A DNA stretch of 64,000 nucleotides, taken from NCBI GenBank assembly GCA_030627235.1, contig DAOUSL010000003.1, forward strand, positions 1 through 64,000, read 5' to 3'. How positions within the stretch are numbered: the first letter of the stretch is position 1; each line of letters begins with the position of its first letter. The position numbers and the translations under genes are program-made. The notes under the pieces are model-generated. The model had not been told where the DNA came from, searched no databases, and saw only the letters and a list, made by a program, of their open reading frames with translations. The DNA comes from Thioploca sp. Its GTDB lineage: Bacteria > Pseudomonadota > Gammaproteobacteria > Beggiatoales > Beggiatoaceae. Shown in pieces: positions 49,001-55,420 of this stretch.

Positions 49001-50500
49001 CCAGCGATATTAACCAACCTCAGCATTGTTGCTGGTAGCTATTTAGAAAATGTGATTATTGATAAAAATGTTTACTTACCAGATGATGTTGAGCTAGGGC
49101 CTAACGTTACTACGTATAAAGAACCAGAAATTGAAATTTTACCGACAGCTTTATTGATTGATAAAAATTTAAATGTGTATGATTTATTTGACTCTAGTTT
49201 TACTCCTAAAATTAAATCTGGCAAATTTACTTATCCTAATCATACTATGTTGACTTTTGAAGAAGCTAAGAATTTAGAATTATCAACAACTATTAAAGTT
49301 TTGCCGGATGATATAGGTAAGTCGGCTGATATGTTGGTTATTGTGGAGCATCAGGACAGAGATAACCCAGAACGCAATTCTGTTAAAGTGCTTGATCCAC
49401 CAAAATGGAATAATTGGGATAATGATATTTTGAATTTAAAATCAATGCAACATTATCAACAACTACCATTAAATTTCAAATTACCAATTTATACTGGTGG
49501 TTTAAATGATATTGCAGAAAAAGTATCTTTCATGTCTAATGGTCATCGATTATTTTTAACTGATGTTTCTGGAGAGTATAATTTTTATATTGGTTATCGT
49601 TTACCAGATAAATCAATTGTTTATAATGGTCAAGAACCACAGAATTTTTTTGTAAATACCGCTCCTGAATCTTGTATTTTATATGCTTTACACGATGATA
49701 AATTAAATGATTCTCAAGTAGTTACAATTGATTTAAGTGCTGGTTTGGAAAGTAGTATGAAGCCGTTAGGTCCAATGAGATATGGACGGGATATGGAAGG
49801 TTTAGCTATTCATCCTGATAATCCTGATTTACTATTTGCTAGTGCCGGTAATCATGCTGAAGTAGATGGTAAGGAACTAGATGGTTATTTATACACTATT
49901 CATCGTGAAACCGGCGAAATGAAAGTTATTGGACCAACTGGATTTGAAAAAACTGCTGGTTTAGCTTTCAATCCGGTTGATAGAACTTTATGGGCTTGGG
50001 GTCGCAATGAAGGTGGAACGGATAAATGGCGAGGAAATGATAGTAATTGGGAAAGAGAAAATGGAATTACAACCGATAAATGGACTGGCTTAATTACAAT
50101 CAATACTACAACTGGTAGAGGTACTCCAGTAAAACAGATGGATTATAAACTTCATGATATGGGCGGTTTAGCTTGGAGTTTTAATGGTAAGAAAATTTAT
50201 GCTTCTGGGGATGAACATTTATGGGTTTATGATCTAGCAACTCAAATATTTGAAATTGCTTGTGATTTTGTGGATAATGGTCGGATTGAAGGACTTGATA
50301 CTCAACCTAATGGATTCTTGTTGGTAGGAATAGATAAGAAAGGTAAAAATGGTCGGGAAACTCGAATTCTTGCTTATGATCCAGTGGAATGTAAAATAAT
50401 ACATAAACAGGTCTATAAAGGTTTGAAGTACGATGACATTGAATCAATAGTATGGCCAGCCACCGAATGTAATGATACTTCTTGGTTGTCGGATCATTGA
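43010..50500 (+). CDS. giant exported multidomain surface protein (P-domain, ASH repeats, beta-helix, propeller)
   Basis: About 2,496 residues. Order from the N-terminus: signal peptide (MFIKTIIRMVILLLLTVNVYA); proprotein-convertase-like P domain, about 35-180; eight ASH/choice-of-anchor-D beta repeats of 100-120 residues, about 186-1105, each ending TNDP...Y.L.C.G; a divergent InlB-like repeat with GxGxVxS...INC, about 1112-1190; Pro/Glu linker; right-handed beta-helix with GGGIYN/GAGIFN coils like Pmp proteins, about 1227-1665; second InlB-like repeat, about 1670-1745; two or three solenoid repeats (GG.L.G.I...NN; IIGN...PAIL.NLSI), about 1760-2035; and a beta-propeller-like end (DMEGLAIHPDNPDLLFAS, GLAFNPVDRTLWAWG). 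No LPxTG or clear outer-membrane anchor is seen. Paired cysteines occur in most repeats. Likely a secreted adhesin or sheath protein; function inferred. Confidence 0.9.
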   Translation: MFIKTIIRMVILLLLTVNVYAETEFCSTTTPTTPTTIPNNNATGITDTINISDAGNITDLKIVLDISHDKVSELNVNLTHDSTVINLLDHPGALDDSADGCEGQNISNLTIADDGTKSLETDCTLNEPAYTNSTIYTPNDSLSNFTGGDITGDWVLEVSDNNVFNTADGTLNSWCIKYERESKVILDPKPPFATLTFGGVDIGKSGDTPATLTGTGDKIVIYSADFTGANTSEFTLTSHNIINDFEMEIPANTTKTFTIECAPTQIGTRTANFNLYTNIPSYTTITYPLTCEAKGGAYSDNGTSPMDFGLVEITTTSIEKTFDITAGAGANLELSFTKSGSNFSITQFPTSPLLVGNTGTVGITCTPNKVGSSTGKLKITTNDPANALITYNLECTGEGVVFNSTPVEEGEELEFGTAKPGKGGTSRTLNIGNGGNIDLDIVNMSITGTNVALFSFSPSATSLTLEFGLDYDIDITCNPTTLGTFSARLEIPHTDPHLKPNTLTYDLSCTGTDNLTEPLYYSIPAPGNTINVGSTVAASSTTDGLTTYDLNIKERGNADLEVDSYTITGINASEFTITNSFPIIIPESQDDTGTDITIECRPQVNGVRTAVLNFVTNDPTNFPAPSYTLECTGLVAGYDSTPISPSGTINIGTKPINQTISYNLQVKEVGDADLIVNLADDPLTGSESAYFAVDESFFPFTIPNGNSSKNIVIDCSPVLIGLHPAQLNLTTNDPAQPEISYPLECNGEEAIGPAFGSFPPPYEDMDFGNTPLETYVEMTLVIKEFGSTKLNLYSAIIDGADASDFSIESITQNGIQKILPSFIGNGDANFEIVIRCTPSAEKKHFATLHIDHNDRFKPNFTYLPYPYPLICTGTPELIPVYTSYPDINSTIDFGNILENSTVLTKTMTITEAGNTDLEITSATLTGDSEFTLISPTFPITIADGGDAEIVTLECNPINDGTYTAQLVFTTNDPINPNPSYDLTCVGNPRYPIYSSTPDIDSSINFGSDLINRSSTEIIIITESGTADLKVNSASITGSSEFSIIDPEFPFTITDDSGDSQTITLQCNRNKSGTHTAQLNIVTNDPNQATVTYNLKCISDSPEGDVTIILPSTLNLTVNFSGDGTGKVKSNIAGINCTSNCSSEYEAGNKIGLTATPDSDSIFERWGGNSDCTDAEVFLTGNITCTAYFTLKNKPVEPIEPEIPEVPEQEIIVEQPVIKPNCTQATEILYVNNAANGYDSGLNWQDAFIDLQDALEAARNTCPNIKQIWIAKGTYYPTTDDNRNISFALVNRVKIYGGFTGDEAGLSEQDCSKNLTILSGNIGIKNNNTDNSQHVITANQVDRNTLLNCLSIIAGNTDECGGGMFNDNASPTLQYISFSNNQAKYGAGLCNINGSNPLVQMSSINNNNAIKEGGGIYNKTSNPVICQVFIQANTATDGAGIFNIEQSSPVLKQANITDNNATQFGGGIFNNTSTPLITHSIISNNKAGQGAGIVNLDSNPLISHLVLTANNSEAMLNDNSSPLITQSTIAFNQTGIVSYSSFPTINNSILWDTTPIVNKENSTTTITYSIVKNGWDGKGNKSSDPLLTKKPNNTLQTMADNVHLQPQSQAIDAGNNDLVPQYLASSECDIFADNNGIVDLDFSGKTRILDGNSDGIDIVDIGVHEANFSFTYMLSVELTGTGSGSVTSDKFGINCGADCYHNYSSGIDVLLTTQANPDSIFNNWSGDCSSNGKVKMIGIKKCQAKFDLITTESYLPESVEDMICSSGNVINTTCNFSWDSAEDILIGEKGNVSNLVIMTDVKNKGRMANAEITKGNTVSGGILSGYIKNDGTLTDFEFLGAEIKGGMLAGDIFNNSEVDGIIIDVLLAPNTRITGGRLGGKIIGNASVPAILENLSIADGSYLSNVIIGNHVISEGDVEYGSGIQFYFDAKPVPFEKTIVNDETIKDLTFRGKNLSGGTLDGDIKITMGGTINNVKLTAGTRITGGNLKGRIIGNAKKPAILTNLSIVAGSYLENVIIDKNVYLPDDVELGPNVTTYKEPEIEILPTALLIDKNLNVYDLFDSSFTPKIKSGKFTYPNHTMLTFEEAKNLELSTTIKVLPDDIGKSADMLVIVEHQDRDNPERNSVKVLDPPKWNNWDNDILNLKSMQHYQQLPLNFKLPIYTGGLNDIAEKVSFMSNGHRLFLTDVSGEYNFYIGYRLPDKSIVYNGQEPQNFFVNTAPESCILYALHDDKLNDSQVVTIDLSAGLESSMKPLGPMRYGRDMEGLAIHPDNPDLLFASAGNHAEVDGKELDGYLYTIHRETGEMKVIGPTGFEKTAGLAFNPVDRTLWAWGRNEGGTDKWRGNDSNWERENGITTDKWTGLITINTTTGRGTPVKQMDYKLHDMGGLAWSFNGKKIYASGDEHLWVYDLATQIFEIACDFVDNGRIEGLDTQPNGFLLVGIDKKGKNGRETRILAYDPVECKIIHKQVYKGLKYDDIESIVWPATECNDTSWLSDH

Positions 50501-50751
50501 TTTAGCATAATCCAAATGGTAGTCATGCCTATGGCTACTTCAGTCAGGTAGGATAAAGTTTTATCTTGCGTACCAAAATAACAAAGTATTTAAGGACATT
50601 TATCATATGTTGTGAAATGGTGGGCAACGGTAAATAGTGTTGCACACCCTACCTGTCTAAACCAGCTTGTAGCACCGGACTTGGTGTATGACGCTTCGCT
50701 TATACACCTTATGAATTTATTCATATATTTACACATTGAGAAAGATATATT
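50501..50751. other. repeat-bearing intergenic region after the giant gene
   Basis: Holds a hairpin GTAG-TCATGCCTATGG-CTAC at about 50519-50538, which might terminate the giant gene's transcript, and the REP-like palindrome at 50676-50699. No ORF of coding character. Confidence 0.5.
50676..50699. repeat. REP-like palindrome (GGTGTAT...ATACACC), copy 2
   Basis: GGTGTATGACGCTTCGCTTATACACC forms a seven-base stem with a GACGCTTCGCTT loop. It matches the opposite strand of the palindrome at 15855-15886 in stem and most of the loop. Confidence 0.65.
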
Positions 50752-51321
50752 ATGATTAAACATTTTGCTAAAAATTTTATTGCCGGTATGATTGCAATGT
50801 TGCCAATTGCTAGTACTGGTATTGCTATGGCTTTTTTGGAAAGAAGTCTTTCATCGTCTGGTATTGCAGATTTAGAATTTTATTTTCCCGGTTTAGGAAT
50901 TGTCATAGCGGTTGTAGCCTTATATTTAATTGGTTTACTGGCTACTTCATTTATTGGTAAATATGTTTGGAAAGGTATTGATTCTGTTATTGAGAATGTT
51001 CCTGTAATTGGGCAGATATATAAGGCAATTAAGGAAATTCTTGGATATGATACTGGTGATGAAGCTGTGTTTAAAGCAGTTGTGTTGTATAAAGATAATT
51101 CAACTGGCTCGGAAGAAATAGGTTTAGTGACTAAAGAATATCAAGAGGATGGTTGTGATAAAGCATTTGTTTATATTCCAAATTCTCCTACACCTACCAG
51201 CGGTAGATTGGTTATAATAGAAAAAAATAAATTGCAAGAAATTGATATTACTCCTAATGAAGCACTTAAAATAATTTTAGCAGTGGGAAAAATTGATATG
51301 AAAATAAATGCTGTCAAGTAA
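50752..51321 (+). CDS. DUF502 family inner-membrane protein
   Basis: A 189-residue protein with two membrane segments (about 7-28 and 45-70) and a cytoplasmic C-terminal domain. DUF502 landmarks are FIAGMIAMLPIASTGIAM, the VENVPVIGQIYKAIKEI segment (here IENVPVIGQIYKAIKE) and FVYIPNSPTPTSGRLVII. The family is widespread in bacteria and plants (COV-like) with unclear molecular role. It stands alone between repeats. Confidence 0.92.
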   Translation: MIKHFAKNFIAGMIAMLPIASTGIAMAFLERSLSSSGIADLEFYFPGLGIVIAVVALYLIGLLATSFIGKYVWKGIDSVIENVPVIGQIYKAIKEILGYDTGDEAVFKAVVLYKDNSTGSEEIGLVTKEYQEDGCDKAFVYIPNSPTPTSGRLVIIEKNKLQEIDITPNEALKIILAVGKIDMKINAVK

Positions 51322-51363
51322 AAATGGAACAAGCGTGGACTTTTGGAAAATGAGTCATTAGGC

Positions 51364-51478
51364 TCGTTCCCAATGGCTTCGTTGGGAATATATTTATGAC
51401 GCACCAGCGTCAAGTATAATAAGAAGCGACGCTAGTGCGTCTGGAATGGATTACCACTCTGGTGAGTGGTAACCAGAA
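51364..51478. repeat. compound REP-like element A, copy 1
   Basis: Three hairpins in a row: TTCCCAA-TGGCTTCG-TTGGGAA (about 51367-51388), GACGCACCAGCGTC and GACGCTAGTGCGTC (51398-51411 and 51428-51441, each nearly self-complementary and pairing with each other), and GGATTACCACTCTGGTGAGTGGTAACC (about 51448-51474). Nearly the same string recurs at 52283-52390. Confidence 0.85.
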
Positions 51479-51578
51479 AAATATATCTAATTGATATTAA
51501 ATGTAAAATACTTAACTTAATGGCATTGCAGCCCAGCCTACGAGCTGACTCCAATTATTTGACCTCAATTATTTATTT

Positions 51579-52118
51579 TTAGCCAAAAAGATAATCACGA
51601 AAAGCGTTATAATCTCGATAACTAGGTAACGAAAAGTAAATATCTATTTTTTTATTCGGCATACGTTTTCTAAAATCTTTTGCTGCACTTATCATTAATC
51701 TTGCACAATGTTCTGGTTTTACTCGTCCTTCTCCTGTTCCCATTGCTGAAAAAGCGATTGAGCGTGCATCTTTATCATAAGCTAATTGAATACTTTTGAA
51801 GACACCATCATATAATTTTTCTGGAGAGGGGCAATATGCGCCTTGTGGAGTGTATTTGATAATTGAAATGAGGTGACAAACGAATTTTATACCACGTTTT
51901 TTTAGATTGAAAGAATCTGTAATGACGACATCACCGACATTTTTTGAAGGCAATAATGCCAATTCTTTTCTCGCAGCTTCTAATATTTTTGGACCAGCTT
52001 CTTGGAGAATAGATGAGGCGGCGCCTCCTCCCATTTCACCAGTATCTTTAGCACCATAAGTAATAGCATCAACTACTATATTTTGGAGAAATTTATCAGT
52101 TAATTGAATAGGTTTCAT
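51579..52118 (-). CDS. macro domain protein
   Basis: A 179-residue macro-domain protein expected to bind or hydrolyse ADP-ribose derivatives. Family features are IVVDAITYGAKDTGEMGGGAASSILQEAGP (first loop, with GGG AAS in place of the GGGGVDGA form), DVVITDSFNLKKRG and FSAMGTGEGRVKPEHCARLM (the second ligand loop). The Asn of typical VNAAN is replaced, so the activity may differ from classical ADP-ribosyl-hydrolases. Flanked on both sides by REP-like elements and so possibly acquired. No operon partner. Confidence 0.85.
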   Translation of the reverse strand: MKPIQLTDKFLQNIVVDAITYGAKDTGEMGGGAASSILQEAGPKILEAARKELALLPSKNVGDVVITDSFNLKKRGIKFVCHLISIIKYTPQGAYCPSPEKLYDGVFKSIQLAYDKDARSIAFSAMGTGEGRVKPEHCARLMISAAKDFRKRMPNKKIDIYFSLPSYRDYNAFRDYLFG

Positions 52119-52140
52119 AGTATTTATTTTTTGTCTCGCG

Positions 52141-52299
52141 TTCCCAACGGCTTCGTCTCATCGTTATACATAAGTCTATTTGGCACTTGTAAGTTATTGA
52201 TTTTGATGTATATACAATAGTATCTTAGAAAAAGATAATGCATTTAAAATCAAGTGCTTAAATACTTGTGTATAACGATGAGACGGCTTCGTTGGGAAT
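52141..52299. repeat. palindromic element with 32-base inverted arms
   Basis: The left arm at about 52141-52172 (TTCCCAACGGCTTCGTCTCATCGTTATACA) and right arm at about 52268-52299 are inverted copies that differ only in the order of a short GCTTCG/AAGCCG part. They enclose about 95 AT-rich bases. The right arm runs straight into element A copy 2. Lies between the macro-domain gene and the RAYT remnant. Confidence 0.75.
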
Positions 52300-52390
52300 G
52301 CAGTCCATGACGCACCAGCGTCAAGTATAGTAAGAAATGACGCTAGTGCGTCTGGAATGGATTACCACTCCGGCGAGTGGTAACCAGAAA
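52283..52390. repeat. compound REP-like element A, copy 2
   Basis: Matches copy 1 at 51364-51478 almost base for base from GGCTTCGTTGGGAAT through GACGCACCAGCGTC, GACGCTAGTGCGTC (52309-52322, 52339-52352) and the GGATTACCACTC.GG.GAGTGGTAACC hairpin. Differences in the last hairpin loop (CTCTGGTGAG versus CTCCGGCGAG) keep the pairing. It ends exactly where the RAYT remnant begins. Confidence 0.85.
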
Positions 52391-52467
52391 TTATTTTGTC
52401 TTTTTGCAAGATTTACGGTAAAGAACCAAGTTGCTCCTGGAATGTATGCACGTTTGTATTTTGCCAT
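52387..52467 (-). pseudogene. N-terminal remnant of a REP-associated tyrosine transposase (RAYT)
   Basis: Twenty-seven codons, MAKYKRAYIPGATWFFTVNL followed by AKRQNNF, match the very recognisable N-terminus of RAYT/TnpA_REP single-strand transposases (usually about 150-250 residues). The coding sequence then runs directly into REP-like element A copy 2, so the catalytic His-x-His and Tyr parts are gone. The 60-codon frame around it (52321-52503) is therefore a chance fusion. RAYTs are thought to mobilise REP sequences, which fits the dense palindromes here. Confidence 0.75.
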
Positions 52468-52525
52468 TTTGGATTTAAGTTTTAAAGCTGGGCTTCCTTC
52501 CATCAGCCCAGCCTACGAGCTACCA

Positions 52526-53311
52526 TTATTTGAAAGTATAACCATTCCAGCGTACTGTACTTTTTAAATAATCATGAGACATTAGATGAATAATTGGTGG
52601 ATTACCTGCTTCAACAGAAACTCCTATAGATAGAATTTCCTTTTTCTTAATTAAAAGGTTTCCTTCTCTAACATAAAATAACACTGAACAAGCACGAACA
52701 CCACAATTCATACTATTATGTCTATCTGGTAAGCAATTTAGTCCACCATGATCAATGATGAGGTCTTTTTGACCATCACCAGTTAAATCTTGTTCAAATA
52801 TTGAATTAGGTGCGAATTGGCCTTTGCTGTTTTCATCGCAACCTTCTACAATTTGCTCATTTATTAACCATTCGGCTGCCTTGGATATAACCTGTTTATA
52901 CGCTTCATAAGCCTGTTTAGTTTTTTTACCATAAACACCATCTACAGGCCCCGGATCATAACCAGCATCTTTTAACATTTGTTGGAGTTTCTTTGTTTCC
53001 ATTTTGCGGTAACTGTTTTTATTAGGCTTATCATGCTGATAAGCCGGTGTAGGTTCAGTAATTCCTGCTACTTTAAGTCCACCTTGATAGCAAGCATCAA
53101 TTTGATTGTATTGTGATGTAAAACGTTCTACACAGCTATTGAATAATCGTTCACGTGTAAGTAGTCCTAAACTAGCTTGAGCTTGTGCATATGCTGTTCC
53201 AACAACCCATGCTCTTCTTGCTTCTTTTGTATCAACATATGCATATGCAGATAATGAAAATATACTTATAGTAAATGACAACATTTTTACCATATAATTG
53301 TAATTATACAT
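52526..53311 (-). CDS. exported protein with peptidoglycan-binding domain
   Basis: A 261-residue protein starting with AAGGA eight bases before the ATG. The signal peptide ends near SLSAYA (about residue 24). Residues about 108-142 form a PG_binding_1 domain (LQQMLKDAGYDPGPVDGVYGKKTKQAYEAYK). The C-terminal half has an FG-GAP-like calcium-loop motif (QDLTGDGQKDLIIDHGG) and four cysteines, as in some periplasmic lysozyme-inhibitor-like or VCBS proteins. The middle is unassigned. It is likely a periplasmic, wall-associated protein; exact role unknown. It stands alone among repeats. Confidence 0.8.
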   Translation of the reverse strand: MYNYNYMVKMLSFTISIFSLSAYAYVDTKEARRAWVVGTAYAQAQASLGLLTRERLFNSCVERFTSQYNQIDACYQGGLKVAGITEPTPAYQHDKPNKNSYRKMETKKLQQMLKDAGYDPGPVDGVYGKKTKQAYEAYKQVISKAAEWLINEQIVEGCDENSKGQFAPNSIFEQDLTGDGQKDLIIDHGGLNCLPDRHNSMNCGVRACSVLFYVREGNLLIKKKEILSIGVSVEAGNPPIIHLMSHDYLKSTVRWNGYTFK

Positions 53312-53647
53312 GTTTTTCCTTTTTTAATTTATGTAAAGTAATTAAGGACAAGTTCATATTAGATATCTTGCATAAGTAAGGTAACTTATTGATTTTATTA
53401 AATAATTATTATTCTAGCAAAGTTAATCATATCAAATACTTAGCGATACTTATGCAAGAGGTCTATTAAGTTAGCAGGTTCAGCAATGTATATATATGGT
53501 AAACTTATCTAACTACTTATTATAAAGTATATTTGCCCTGTTATTACCTAGATATTAACCGACAAATCAAGCATAACAAACCTTAAAATAATATATTAAT
53601 CCCACTTAATTAGTAAGTCAAGCATATAATTAAATTTATTAAATCCA

Positions 53648-53770
53648 TCACTTAAACCCCTTATCCCTAACCCGTTTATAAAAATCCTCCATCACTGCAA
53701 TAAAAGAATTATCCCGTTTCCAAAAGGCTGGATAATCCCCGGCTTTCTTAATCAAAATGCTGGGACTGTA
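53648..53770 (-). pseudogene. possible 3' remnant of an unidentified gene
   Basis: About forty codons with a coding feel (KKAGDYPAFWKRDNSFIAV, then MEDFYKRVRDKGFK) end in TGA at 53648-53650. There is no start codon or upstream continuation: repeat C copy 1 begins at its 5' side. It could be the far end of the truncated AbiEii-like toxin gene upstream on the same strand or of an unrelated gene; I cannot decide. Confidence 0.35.
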
Positions 53771-53775
53771 GCAAG

Positions 53776-53863
53776 CGTAGGATGCAATGAACGAAGGGAA
53801 TTGCATCAATTATATAGTAACGGTTGATGTGGTTCGTTTCCTCACCACATCTTACATTGCAGG
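53776..53863. repeat. two-hairpin repeat C, copy 1
   Basis: Hairpin 1 is GATGCAAT-GAACGAAGGGA-ATTGCATC (53781-53807). Hairpin 2 is GATGTGGT-TCGTTTCCTC-ACCACATC (53826-53851). Copy 2 at 58876-58961 has the same layout. It lies between the broken AbiEii-like toxin and a gene remnant. Confidence 0.85.
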
Positions 53864-53890
53864 TTACGAGTTATTTCCCCATACTCAGTT

Positions 53891-54214
53891 TTATGAGAAC
53901 AGATTTGTAATTTTAACATTTGATCTAGATTTAACATGGGATTTTTTGTCATGGTTTTTTTCTTTCTTTACATCCATACCTGCTGGAGGCTCTATTAGGA
54001 TATCTATATCTTCAGAGAATCTATCAATTAGTTTGAATCCCTTGGATAAAGAAGTTCCACCTTTCATATAAAATTCAAATCCGGCTTGTTTTAGTCCCCA
54101 GAGACAATGCATAATCCAGTAATCTTTTTCAACGAGACTTGGAGTGATACCATTGTTATCTTTTGCTGTTACTTCAAGAAACTCTTTAAATTTGTCCATT
54201 TCATGCGTAAACAT
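53891..54214 (-). pseudogene. truncated AbiEii-type nucleotidyltransferase toxin
   Basis: The 107-codon frame has the N-terminal half of the AbiEii/AbiGii toxin family: SLVEKDYWIMHCLWGL, the nucleotidyltransferase motif KGGTSLSKGF (Gly52-Gly53-Thr-Ser) and the acidic SEDIDILIEPP (Asp69, Asp71). After about residue 97 (SHVKSR) the family sequence stops and ten unrelated residues lead to a stop; full members are roughly 250-300 residues. So about two thirds are missing, next to repeat C. The start overlaps the antitoxin's end by 14 bases, or an internal ATG at 54199 may be used. Probably inactive. Confidence 0.75.
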
Positions 54215-54806
54215 AGTGATCCGATGTCATTCTTTCAAATAATTTTTTTGTACTAACTTTTCCAAATTTACTAGCAAGCTTTATAACTTTTTTAGAATTA
54301 AACTTATTCCAATTTTTTTTAAGAGAGGATTCTACTAAATCATAGTCCTCCCCTAGCTCTTTAAAGTTATTCATCATATCAACCAAGAGAAACTCTTGAT
54401 CTACCTTCTTTGGTAAATATGAAACTCTTTTAAATTTATATTCAACACCATCGAGAGTAAAAGCTCCGTGTCTTTTATAATTATAAACAACTAATTTATT
54501 GTGTAGTTGAGTCGTTCCAAGGCCTAGAGTGTTGTACTTATTATAATCAACCAATAGGAAGTCACCAGTCTTCAAAAACTTTGATAGTAGTTTATTTTTA
54601 TCTAAAGGAATTTCTCCAAACCATTCTTTTCTTGGTTTGTAATACATACCAGTGGAAGGTTTCTTTAAGAGACCTTTTGAAACCAATATATCAAGATCTC
54701 TACTTAAATTATTAGATTTATCTCTGAACTCATTAGTTCTATAAGCCTGTCCTAGTCGAAATAAGCCTAGTAAATTATTTAGTCTTCTTTCTTTATTCTG
54801 CTCCAT
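54201..54806 (-). CDS. AbiEi-like antitoxin (DUF6088-type)
   Basis: A 201-residue protein with an N-terminal winged-helix (RLGQAYRTNEFRDKSNNLSRDLDILVSKGLLKKPSTGMYY) and a C-terminal domain (LVVYNYKRHGAFTLDGVEYKFKRVSYLP) typical of AbiEi/DUF6088 antitoxins, which repress their own operon and counter a nucleotidyltransferase toxin. The gene looks complete, while the overlapping toxin is truncated, so this is an orphaned antitoxin. A short leader with TTACTCCTG (rc CAGGAGTAA) gives a Shine-Dalgarno in front of the ATG. Confidence 0.8.
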   Translation of the reverse strand: MEQNKERRLNNLLGLFRLGQAYRTNEFRDKSNNLSRDLDILVSKGLLKKPSTGMYYKPRKEWFGEIPLDKNKLLSKFLKTGDFLLVDYNKYNTLGLGTTQLHNKLVVYNYKRHGAFTLDGVEYKFKRVSYLPKKVDQEFLLVDMMNNFKELGEDYDLVESSLKKNWNKFNSKKVIKLASKFGKVSTKKLFERMTSDHYVYA

Positions 54807-55420
54807 AGATTACTCCTGTTGTATAGATAATAGCATATTTACCAGAAAAGTTACATTTATTTTTAATCTTTTTAAATGTAATATAAATGTCATGGCAAGT
54901 ATTTTAATGTGTTAAGTCAACTACTATAAATAATGGTGATGATACTAGTTATTTTAATATACTCTCTATATTTAGAAATTTTGGTCGATATCTACAGAAA
55001 ATTGGATTTTCTGATTTTGACTATTGTACTGATATAAAAAGTTACCTTTATACAATTATAGAAATACTTTACAACCTTCAATCTGATTTCTAAAAATTAG
55101 AATAACACTCAAAAGGAATTAATCAACAAGAAATACTTGCTATTAGAGTTATAGTAATTTTATAACACCATCTAATGTTATACATGAATTTTGTGAACAT
55201 GAATGGGAAATGCAAAAAGGTAGATAGTAGGAGGGGATAATTCGTAATATTTATAAGCCAAGCTTCATACACCAAAAAACCGATAAAATGTTAATTGTTA
55301 TGGCATTACAGTCATGGTGCATGACGCTTGATACAATTCTTCCAAAGTCATAAATCTGTTGGTTTTGACTACCCAATTTTCTTACCTAAAAGTTAGTTGC
55401 TAAGTTTTTTAATTAGATGA
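54807..55420. other. 614-base intergenic region between cysZ and the AbiEi-like gene
   Basis: AT-rich with no coding ORF. Around 55265-55315 there is a diverged copy of the GTGTAT/ATACAC palindrome family (TTCATACACCAAAA ... GGTGCATGACGCTTGATAC). A stretch GTAGATAGTAGGAGGGG at about 55221 is the only locally G-rich part. No RNA gene recognised. Confidence 0.5.

Larger units (their letters stand above)
53312..53890. other. 579-base intergenic region with repeats and gene remnants
   Basis: Contains the two-hairpin repeat C copy 1 (53776-53863) and, on the minus strand at about 53648-53770, a short frame ending LIKKAGDYPAFWKRDNSF... that looks like a gene 3' end (AVMEDFYKRVRDKGFK then TGA) with no 5' part. 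I do not recognise it. The rest is AT-rich and empty. Confidence 0.5.

Noticed and set aside
52321-52503. 60-codon frame as a complete small gene
   Set aside because: Only its middle is RAYT-like; both ends are repeat or flanking sequence read by chance.
53787-54071. 94-codon plus-strand frame
   Set aside because: It is antisense to the truncated AbiEii-like toxin and covers repeat C.
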